Positions 1 to 5,009 of a stretch of DNA of 5,837 nucleotides are shown piece by piece (positions within the stretch are counted from its first letter, which is position 1; each line of letters begins with the position of its first letter). Below the pieces are notes generated by a model, which was not told the DNA's origin, did no database searches, and saw only the letters and a list, made by a program, of their open reading frames with translations. A program made the translations under genes and the position numbers. The DNA comes from Alphaproteobacteria bacterium (lineage in GTDB: Bacteria > Pseudomonadota > Alphaproteobacteria > Rhizobiales > Aestuariivirgaceae): NCBI GenBank assembly GCA_024279045.1, contig JAJRRZ010000009.1, positions 1 to 5,837 on the forward strand, written 5' to 3'.

Positions 1-1
1 C

Positions 2-421
2 CTGGGGCTGTTCCGGCTGGGCTTCCTGATGCGCGAATACCGCGTGAACGTGAACGCCAGACCGGCCACCTTCCTCGGCGCCTATGCCATGGGCCTGGCC
101 TTTGCCCTGGGCTGGACGCCATGCATCGGCCCGGTGCTGGCCGCCATCCTGGCCATGGCGGCGCAGGAAGAGAGCGTCTCGCGCGGGGCGCTGCTGCTGT
201 CGGTCTATTCCGCCGGGCTGGGCATTCCGTTCCTGCTGGCTGCGGCCATGCTGGGGCCGTTCATGGGCGCCATGAAGCGTTTCCGCCGCCACATGGCGCT
301 GGTGGAAAAGGCAATGGGCGTGTTCCTGATCATTACCGGGCTGATGTTCCTGACCGGCTCCATCCAGCGCCTGTCGGTATGGTTGATCGAGACCTTTCCG
401 GCGCTGGCAAACGTTGGCTGA
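2..421 (+). CDS. ccdA: CcdA/DsbD-type cytochrome c biogenesis membrane protein, 3' part
   Basis: This is the last 139 residues of an inner-membrane thiol transporter; the start lies left of the window and the reading frame is open from base 2. The family passes electrons from cytoplasmic thioredoxin across the membrane to periplasmic thiol proteins that keep apocytochrome c cysteines reduced. The visible part has three hydrophobic segments, at about fragment residues 24-53, 63-89 and 101-120. The first contains the family signature GWTPCIGPVL, with its redox cysteine at fragment residue 41 (codon 122-124). The partner cysteine of the pair would be in the missing N-terminal half. Basic residues (KRFRRH, 92-97) sit between the second and third segments, as expected for a cytoplasmic loop. 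The family is normally about 240 residues, so somewhat more than half is present. The full-length DsbD form is unlikely because no C-terminal thioredoxin domain follows. The fold assignment is firm; the exact thiol partner is not visible. Confidence 0.88.
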   Translation: MGLFRLGFLMREYRVNVNARPATFLGAYAMGLAFALGWTPCIGPVLAAILAMAAQEESVSRGALLLSVYSAGLGIPFLLAAAMLGPFMGAMKRFRRHMALVEKAMGVFLIITGLMFLTGSIQRLSVWLIETFPALANVG

Positions 422-452
422 AGGAGGCAGCTCCGCATGCCTGTTTGCCATC

Positions 453-476
453 CCCGCCATGCGGATGGCGGGATTT
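453..476 (+). terminator. Hairpin terminator candidate after ccdA
   Basis: A perfect 8-bp stem (CCCGCCAT at 453-460, ATGGCGGG at 465-472) closes a GCGG tetraloop and is followed by A-TTT-CTC. It lies 32 bases after the ccdA stop and about 100 bases before the flp pilin start, so it would separate the two transcripts. The T tract is short and interrupted, which makes intrinsic termination uncertain. The rest of the gap 422-571 holds an AGGAGG motif right after the ccdA stop, and the pilin ribosome binding site at 556-565. I see no convincing -35/-10 pair, although the pilin presumably has a promoter between 480 and 550. Confidence 0.5.
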
Positions 477-571
477 CTCGCCGCATTTGCAACCAAAGAT
501 TAACAGACGTCCCCTATTCTCCTGTTCCGCAGAGTTGAGATCACTCGTCAATCTCGGGGAAGGGATAGTCG

Positions 572-769
572 ATGCGGCAATTGTTTCAATCCTGCAGCAG
601 GCATGGAAACAGGCTGTTCCGGGACGATTCCGGTGTAACGGCCATTGAATACGGTCTCATCACGGCGGCTATCGGATTCATGCTGGTTGCCGTATTCCCG
701 CAGATTTCCGCTCCCCTGAAAAACATATTCACCCAGATCAAGGACTTCTTCGCTTCTGCCGTCGCTTAG
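572..769 (+). CDS. Flp/Fap-type type IVb prepilin
   Basis: A 65-residue precursor of a Flp-family pilin, the subunit of thin tight-adherence (Tad) pili used for surface attachment. Residues 1-21 form a basic leader. The TadV/CpaA-type prepilin peptidase would cut after Gly21, in the motif SG-VTAIEYGLI. The mature protein would be 44 residues, with the hallmark Glu5-Tyr6 pair at precursor residues 26 and 27. A hydrophobic helix follows (about 28-43), then a short amphipathic tail rich in Phe and Lys. The length and motif are typical of the family. The ATG at 572 is supported by a purine-rich GGGGAAGGGA six bases upstream. No other pilus gene (cpaB, secretin, tadA ATPase, tadBC) is next to it: upstream is ccdA and downstream a convergent reductase. 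It is therefore either an orphan pilin served by a tad cluster elsewhere or an extra paralogue. The family call is secure; its use in a pilus is inferred. Confidence 0.9.
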   Translation: MRQLFQSCSRHGNRLFRDDSGVTAIEYGLITAAIGFMLVAVFPQISAPLKNIFTQIKDFFASAVA

Positions 770-804
770 CAACTGTATTTGCTCATGCTGCTTGCGACTG
801 CCAT

Positions 805-825
805 GCCCGCCGTTTTTTGCGGGGC
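805..825. terminator. Weak stem-loop between convergent genes
   Basis: In the 63-bp gap between the pilin stop and the oppositely directed reductase stop, CCCGC (806-810) can pair with GCGGG (819-823) around an 8-base loop that contains the T6 run. An outer G-C pair is possible past a bulge. The T run is in the loop rather than after the stem, so this is not a classical intrinsic terminator. Its position between convergent genes is the main reason to list it. Confidence 0.22.
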
Positions 826-832
826 CAGATTC

Positions 833-1714
833 CTAATTGTCGTCTGATGCCTTGTTCAGCACCGCGTCCAACGCGCGCCAGGGCAGCACGCGGCGCAGCG
901 TGGCCATCAGGTGGGTGGGGAAAGTTACGTGGTAGCGCACCTTCGGGCGCGGGCTTTCCAGCGCGTGGATGAGCTTCTTCAGCACCGCCTCCGGGCCCAA
1001 CTTGAAAGGATTGGGCTTTCCCTCGCCGCGCAATCGCGCCAGGCGGCGCTCGTACATCTGGCGATACAGCGAGTGCTCGATGTCGATATTGGCCTGAAAG
1101 TGCTTCAGGGCATTGTCCACGAACTTCGAGTGTATCGGCCCCGGTTCGATGATGCTCACGTGAATGCCGCTGCCGCGCAGCTCCAACCGCAGCGTGTCGG
1201 AAAGGCCCTCGATGGCGAACTTGCTGGCGTTGTAGGCGCCACGCCATTTCATCGCCACCAACCCCAACACGGAGGAGTTCTGCACGATGCGCCCGGCACC
1301 ATTGGCACGCATCAGCTTCAGGGCGCGCACGGTGAGGTCATGCCAGCCAAAGACATTGGCCTCGAACTGCGCGCGCAGCACCTCGCGGGAGAGATCCTCC
1401 ACCGCACCTAGCTGGCCATATGCGCCGTTGTTGAACAGGGCGAACAGCTTCCCTCCGGTGCGTTGCGCCACTTCCTCGATACAGGCGGCGATGCTGTCCG
1501 GCTCGGCATAATCCAGATACAACGCTTCCAGGCCTTCCTGGCGCAACGCGCCGAGGTCTTCCTCGCGCCGCGCGGTGGCGAACACCCGCCAGCCGCGCGC
1601 CTGCATGCCCAGCGCGCAGACCCGCCCGATGCCCGACGAGCATCCCGTTATCAGCAGCGTGCGCGCCGCATCATGATTCGTGCCGTGATTCGTTTTCTGG
1701 CTCATGCCGTCCAT
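833..1714 (-). CDS. Short-chain dehydrogenase/reductase (SDR), YbbO-like
   Basis: A 293-residue classical SDR, a cytoplasmic NAD(P)-dependent oxidoreductase with a Rossmann fold. Visible motifs are the cofactor-binding TGCSSGIG (residues 23-30), NNGAYG (95-100, in place of the usual NNAG), the active-site Asn120 in FEANVFG, and the catalytic Ser148-Tyr161-Lys165 with YNASK intact. EPGP follows at 190-193. ATARR after beta-strand 2, with its basic residues, suggests a preference for NADP(H). The C-terminal part (FKLGPEAVLKKLIHAL, then a Pro-Arg-rich tail ending in LPWRALDAVLNK) matches what I recall of E. coli YbbO, an aldehyde reductase; the substrate here cannot be read from sequence. The start at 1714 is uncertain: an in-frame ATG at 1705 (MSQK...) is equally plausible, and neither has a strong ribosome binding site. 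The gene is divergent from tolA and convergent with the pilin gene. It has no obvious functional link to either. Confidence 0.93.
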   Translation of the reverse strand: MDGMSQKTNHGTNHDAARTLLITGCSSGIGRVCALGMQARGWRVFATARREEDLGALRQEGLEALYLDYAEPDSIAACIEEVAQRTGGKLFALFNNGAYGQLGAVEDLSREVLRAQFEANVFGWHDLTVRALKLMRANGAGRIVQNSSVLGLVAMKWRGAYNASKFAIEGLSDTLRLELRGSGIHVSIIEPGPIHSKFVDNALKHFQANIDIEHSLYRQMYERRLARLRGEGKPNPFKLGPEAVLKKLIHALESPRPKVRYHVTFPTHLMATLRRVLPWRALDAVLNKASDDN

Positions 1715-1745
1715 GCTTGAGGCCGCACGGAGCTTGCGTCAAGCA
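1714..1745 (-). promoter_or_regulatory. Leader hairpin reaching the reductase start codon
   Basis: On the minus strand the sequence reads TGCTTGA / CGCA / loop AGCTCCG / TGCG / bulge GCC / TCAAGCA. This gives a 7-bp outer stem and a 4-bp inner stem separated by a one-sided 3-base bulge. The last A of the 3' arm is the A of the ATG at 1714. If transcribed, this structure would sit directly at the reductase start and could limit ribosome access. As DNA, the TGCTTGA/TCAAGCA dyad could instead be an operator. The pairing is seen directly; the function is inferred. Confidence 0.4.
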
Positions 1746-1833
1746 GGTGTTAACATAAACAATGAGTTAACATCTTTGTGTTGTATGTGCTGACGAACCA
1801 GCGCCGTTGAATTGCCGCATTCGCGTGGCTTTC
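1746..1833. promoter_or_regulatory. Divergent promoter region with GTTAACAT direct repeats
   Basis: This AT-richer stretch between the reductase and tolA must contain the tolA promoter, because no gene lies upstream of tolA in the same direction. It carries GTTAACAT twice, at 1749-1756 and 1766-1773, starts 17 bp apart; the first copy lies in the 8-bp palindrome TGTTAACA (1748-1755). These could be regulator half-sites or part of the promoter elements. I cannot place a convincing -35/-10 pair. The spacing does not fit the CtrA consensus TTAA-N7-TTAA. No strong Shine-Dalgarno precedes either candidate tolA start. Confidence 0.4.
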
Positions 1834-2880
1834 ATGCAGCCCGGCGACGATCCGCGAACCGGATGGAACCGCTTGCGCATACCATTGGGCATATCGCTGC
1901 TGCTGCACATTGCCATCATCGTCGTGGCGGTGCTGCGCATTTCCGCGCCGGAGGAGCTGAAGGCCCCGCCACAGGAGGCCTTGCCGGTGGAGATCATCGA
2001 TATCGAGGACATCTCCAGACGCACCGCCATGCGCAAGGATGCACCCGAACCTCCCGAACAGGTGGAAAAGCCCGCCCCACCGAAACCCGAACCGGTGAAG
2101 GAGCCCGCAAAGCCCACGCCGAAACCGGCTCGCGAGGTGAAGCAGGCGGCGCGCGAGCAGGCACCCGCACCGGTACCCAAGCCCAAGCCGGAGCCCAAGC
2201 CGGAGCCACAGCCCAAGCCGGAACCGGAGCCGGAACCTGCCCCCTCGCCAAAAGCGGAAAAGGCGCTGGATGAGCTGGTGAAGAAAGTGGCGGAGGAAAA
2301 GCCGAAGGCGCAACCGAAGCCGAACAAGCCGCTGCCGAAGGTGCGCCCGCGGCCACGCCCGCGCATCGCGCGCCAGAAACCGAAGCCGCCGCCGAAGAAG
2401 CCGGTGAAGGTGGCGCGGCGCACACCGGAAACACCACAACGCGACCCCATCGATGATATCGCCGCGCTGCTCAACAAGACCGATGACGAGCGCCGCGCAC
2501 CGCCACCACCGTCGGAGCGCGAGGGCACGCCACTGCGTGGCCCGGCGGACATCAATGGCGATGATGCGCGCATTGCGGCGGACATTGCCGATGCGCTGCG
2601 CCGGCGCATCGAGGAATGCTGGAACATTCCCGCCGGCGTGCGCGATGCGCAACACCTGCGCGTGCGCATCCGTTTCCAGCTTGGCCCCGGCGGCGAGGTA
2701 ACCGGCGGCCCGGAGGTGCTGAACAACATCAACCACCCGGCCTTTCCTGCCGCCGCGCAAAGCGCGGTGCGCGCGGTGCTGGCCTGCCAGCCCTATGCCT
2801 TCCTGCCGCCGGACAGGTATGATCTGTGGAAAGACGTGATTCTCACCTTCGATCCGGCACAGATGCTGGCCGGATACTGA
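1834..2880 (+). CDS. tolA: Tol-Pal system protein TolA
   Basis: TolA spans the periplasm and transmits proton-motive-force energy from the TolQ-TolR motor to TolB and Pal, pulling the outer membrane inward at division. From the ATG at 1834 it has 348 residues. A short cytoplasmic N-terminus (1-16) precedes one membrane helix (about 17-35) that contains Ser21-x3-His25, the S-x3-H pattern through which TolA and TonB contact their motor proteins. A long Lys/Pro/Glu-rich periplasmic region (about 65-205) follows, with KPEP-type repeats and a short likely helix near 141-155. The C-terminal globular domain (about 240-348) has CWNIPAG and ACQPY, with cysteines at 262 and 318 that could form a disulfide, and ends in DLWKDVILTFDP. 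An upstream in-frame TTG at 1807 would add nine residues. TonB was considered because of the Pro-rich linker, but the C-terminal domain and the tolB-pal neighbours favour TolA. tolQ and tolR are not adjacent. Confidence 0.93.
   Translation: MQPGDDPRTGWNRLRIPLGISLLLHIAIIVVAVLRISAPEELKAPPQEALPVEIIDIEDISRRTAMRKDAPEPPEQVEKPAPPKPEPVKEPAKPTPKPAREVKQAAREQAPAPVPKPKPEPKPEPQPKPEPEPEPAPSPKAEKALDELVKKVAEEKPKAQPKPNKPLPKVRPRPRPRIARQKPKPPPKKPVKVARRTPETPQRDPIDDIAALLNKTDDERRAPPPPSEREGTPLRGPADINGDDARIAADIADALRRRIEECWNIPAGVRDAQHLRVRIRFQLGPGGEVTGGPEVLNNINHPAFPAAAQSAVRAVLACQPYAFLPPDRYDLWKDVILTFDPAQMLAGY
2181..2240 (+). repeat. In-gene KPEP-coding short repeats
   Basis: The 12-base unit GCCCAAGCCGGA occurs at 2181, 2193 and 2211 and encodes alternating Lys-Pro-Glu-Pro, followed by degenerate Glu-Pro codons. 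The phase is conserved (offsets of 12 and 18), so changes in repeat number would lengthen or shorten the TolA linker without a frameshift. It is part of the extended periplasmic region of TolA. Confidence 0.7.
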
Positions 2881-2906
2881 TGCCGAATGATGATGCCGGA
2901 TGCTGA
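2880..2906 (+). other. 8-codon minicistron linking tolA to tolB
   Basis: The tolA stop overlaps an ATG as TGATG (2878-2882). This ATG opens an 8-codon frame (M-P-N-D-D-A-G-C) that stops at 2904-2906, and the stop lies just after the tolB ATG at 2900 (ATGCTGA). The geometry would let ribosomes leaving tolA re-initiate twice and reach tolB, whose own start has no Shine-Dalgarno. The overlaps are seen directly; coupling is inferred, and chance is possible in so short a frame. Confidence 0.35.
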
Positions 2907-4279
2907 CAACGCGAGGGCATGAAGCCGTGCGAGACGATGACATTTCCTGCAATCGCCGCCAGTTCGGCGGCCTGTTGATGGGCGCGGGCGTGTGCCTGCT
3001 GGGCGCGGCGGCGCTGGGCACGTCGGCGCATGCCGCGCTGGAGGTGCAGATCACCCGTGGCCGGGTGCGGGCCATGCCGGTGGCGGTGCCAGACTTCATC
3101 GGCGCGGACGCCGACGCACAGCAGCTTGGCCGCGCGGTGGCCGACATCATCCGCGCCGATCTGCAGCGTTCCGGACTGTTCCGCATCATCGATCCCGCCG
3201 CCTACATCGAGCGCATCGCCGCCTTCGACCAGCCACCGAACTTCGGCTCCTGGCGGGTAATCAAGGCGCAAGCGCTCATTGTCGGGCAGGTGGCGGTGCT
3301 GCCTGGCGGGCAGGTGCAGGCGGCGTTTCGCCTGTGGGACATCTTCGCCCAGCAACAGATCCTCGGCCTGCGCTTCACCACCAGCCGCCATGAATGGCGG
3401 CGGCTGGGCCACAAGGTGGCCGATGCCGTCTACAAGGCCGTTACCGGCGATGAAGGCTATTTCGACACACGCATCGTGTTCATCGACGAATCGGGACCGA
3501 AGAAACAGCGCGTGAAGCGGCTGGCGATCATGGATCAGGACGGCGCCAACCTGCGCTATCTCAGCGATGGCCGCTCGCTGGTGCTCACCCCGCGCTTTTC
3601 GCCGGCGGCGCAGCGCATCACCTATCTCTCCTACGCCACCGGCACGCCGCGCATCTACATTTTCGATCTCGCCAGTGGCCAGCGCCAACTGCTGGGCGAG
3701 TTTCCCAACATGAGCTTCGCGCCGCGCTTTTCGCCCGATGGCGGCAGGCTGGTGTTCAGCCTGCTGGAAGGCGGAGCAACGAACCTGTTCGTGATGGATC
3801 TGGCCAGCCGCCAGATCGCCCGCCTGACGCAGGGCGATGCCATCAGCACCGCGCCGAGCTATTCGCCGGACGGGCGCTTCATTGTCTTCGAGTCCGATCG
3901 TGAAGGCTCCCAGCAGCTTTACGTCATGCCCGCCGGTGGCGGCGCGGCAAGGCGCATCAGCTTCGGGCGCGGGCGCTATTCCACCCCAGTCTGGTCGCCG
4001 CGTGGCGATGTCATCGCCTTCACCAAGATGCGCAAGGGGCGTTTTTCCATTGGCGTGATGCGCCCGGACGGCTCCGGCGAGCGCATTCTGACGGAAGGTT
4101 ATCACAACGAAGGCCCCACCTGGGCGCCGAACGGGCGGGTGCTGATGTTCTTTCGCTCCAGCCGTGGGCCGAATGGCGGCGCAAAGCTCTACACGGTGGA
4201 TCTCACCGGCTACAACGAGCGCCTGGTGCCAACGCCGAATTTCGCTTCCGACCCGGCCTGGTCGCCCTTGCTCAAATAG
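2900..4279 (+). CDS. tolB: Tol-Pal system beta-propeller protein TolB
   Basis: TolB is the periplasmic partner of Pal and TolA. The precursor has 459 residues, near the usual 430-450. A signal peptide covers residues 1-45: NRRQFGG at 18-24, a hydrophobic core (25-40) and a likely cut after AHA (43-45). The adjacent Arg19-Arg20 followed by x-Phe resembles a twin-arginine (Tat) signal. The N-terminal domain runs about 46-185 (LEVQITRGRVRAMPVAVPDF at its start). The six-bladed propeller follows, with repeating P-x-(F/Y/W)-(S/A)-P-(D/R/N)-G strands at 231, 275, 319, 363, 407 and a last PAWSP at 452. The start is uncertain: ATG 2900 lacks a ribosome binding site but is placed for coupling to the upstream minicistron, and GTG 2927 has GAGG 10 bases upstream and would leave a shorter N-region. 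The gene follows tolA by 19 bases, so they are almost certainly one operon. Confidence 0.96.
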   Translation: MLTTRGHEAVRDDDISCNRRQFGGLLMGAGVCLLGAAALGTSAHAALEVQITRGRVRAMPVAVPDFIGADADAQQLGRAVADIIRADLQRSGLFRIIDPAAYIERIAAFDQPPNFGSWRVIKAQALIVGQVAVLPGGQVQAAFRLWDIFAQQQILGLRFTTSRHEWRRLGHKVADAVYKAVTGDEGYFDTRIVFIDESGPKKQRVKRLAIMDQDGANLRYLSDGRSLVLTPRFSPAAQRITYLSYATGTPRIYIFDLASGQRQLLGEFPNMSFAPRFSPDGGRLVFSLLEGGATNLFVMDLASRQIARLTQGDAISTAPSYSPDGRFIVFESDREGSQQLYVMPAGGGAARRISFGRGRYSTPVWSPRGDVIAFTKMRKGRFSIGVMRPDGSGERILTEGYHNEGPTWAPNGRVLMFFRSSRGPNGGAKLYTVDLTGYNERLVPTPNFASDPAWSPLLK

Positions 4280-4351
4280 GTGGCGAATCGTATGCTCACG
4301 GCCAGTGGTCGGCTTCTGGACGTGAACAGGCCAACGTTTCGACAGATTTGC

Positions 4352-4373
4352 GCGGCATAGGGGCGGCATACGG
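4352..4373 (+). repeat. 11-bp tandem repeat in the tolB-pal gap
   Basis: GCGGCATAGGG (4352-4362) is followed directly by GCGGCATACGG (4363-4373), two copies matching at 10 of 11 positions and offset by about one helical turn. It sits in the 186-bp gap between the tolB stop and the chosen pal start. That gap has no other gene that I can support and no clear terminator. The repeat could be a regulator site for pal or a chance duplication. Confidence 0.4.
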
Positions 4374-4465
4374 GCCACCGCAGGCGTGGCAAATCAGGGA
4401 CAGGGCGGTGCAGGCTTACTCGACACACCGTGGCAACGGGGGACTTGACCTTGCAAACGAACATC

Positions 4466-5005
4466 ATGACACGGCATTTCACTTCGCGGCGCGGCATGTG
4501 GCGCAACATGGCGCTGGCGGCGCTGGCGCTGACGCTGGCCGCCTGTTCCAACACCGACAAGCCGCAACTGGACAACAACGCCAACGCCGGGCTGGCCAGC
4601 GCCGGGCAGGGCGCGGGTGGGGGTGCGGCCGTACCCGGCTCGGAGCGAGACTTCATCGTCAACGTCGGCGACCGGGTGCATTTCCTCGTCGATCAATGGA
4701 GCCTCACTCCGCAGGCACAGGACACCCTGCGCAAGCAGGCAGCATGGCTGAAGCGCTATCCGTCCGTTACCGTGCGCATCGAGGGCCACGCCGACGAACG
4801 CGGCACACGCGAATACAACCTGGCGCTCTCCGCACGGCGCGCCAATGCGGTGAAGCGTTTCCTTGTCGCCCAAGGCATTGCGGCCAATCGCATCGCCACC
4901 ATCGCCTACGGCAAGGAACGCCCCGTGGCGCTGTGTGATGCGGAGCGTTGCTGGTCGCAGAATCGCCGTGCGGTTACGGTGATCACCGGCGGGGCACGCA
5001 GTTGA
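4466..5005 (+). CDS. pal: Peptidoglycan-associated outer-membrane lipoprotein Pal
   Basis: Pal is anchored in the outer membrane by its lipidated cysteine and grips peptidoglycan, linking the two layers and being gathered at the septum by TolA-TolB. From the ATG at 4466 it has 179 residues. The lipoprotein signal ends in the lipobox LAAC, with lipidated Cys27 followed by Ser, which suits outer-membrane sorting. A flexible Asn/Ala/Gly-rich tether (about 28-59) leads to the OmpA-like domain (about 60-175). EGHADERGTREYNLALSARR (107-126) carries the Asp and Arg residues that bind diaminopimelate, and NRRAVTV follows at 166-172. Cys157 and Cys162, five residues apart near the C-terminus, may form a disulfide. 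The start is not certain: in-frame GTG 4430, ATG 4496 and ATG 4508 exist and none has a clear ribosome binding site; 4496 would give a 16-residue signal peptide. It follows tolB by 186 bases, more than the other gaps, so an internal promoter is possible. Confidence 0.95.
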   Translation: MTRHFTSRRGMWRNMALAALALTLAACSNTDKPQLDNNANAGLASAGQGAGGGAAVPGSERDFIVNVGDRVHFLVDQWSLTPQAQDTLRKQAAWLKRYPSVTVRIEGHADERGTREYNLALSARRANAVKRFLVAQGIAANRIATIAYGKERPVALCDAERCWSQNRRAVTVITGGARS

Positions 5006-5009
5006 ACAC

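Noticed and set aside
487..520. Sigma-70-type promoter for the pilin (TTGCAA at 487-492, TATTCT at 515-520)
   Set aside because: The spacer would be 22 bases, too long for a usual promoter, and no better pair was found.
1672..1700. TGATTCGT repeated twice near the reductase start
   Set aside because: It is inside the coding sequence and simply encodes the repeated Thr-Asn-His residues of the N-terminus; no dyad or wider pattern accompanies it.
1749..1773. CtrA binding site from TTAA repeats
   Set aside because: The two TTAA cores are separated by 13 bases rather than the 7 of the CtrA full site, and the TTAACCAT form is not present.
1750..3189. 479-codon open frame on the minus strand across tolA and the start of tolB
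   Set aside because: It is antisense to a clear TolA/TolB pair. Its product is Arg/Leu/Trp-rich low complexity generated by the complementary Pro/Lys codons, with no recognisable domain.
4291..4359. 22-codon frame in the tolB-pal gap
   Set aside because: It has no ribosome binding site and no recognisable product, and frames this short are expected by chance.
2843..4378. 511-codon open frame on the minus strand opposite tolB
   Set aside because: It is a long shadow frame typical of GC-rich coding DNA. The plus strand encodes a complete TolB with a signal peptide and propeller motifs, and the antisense product shows no family features.
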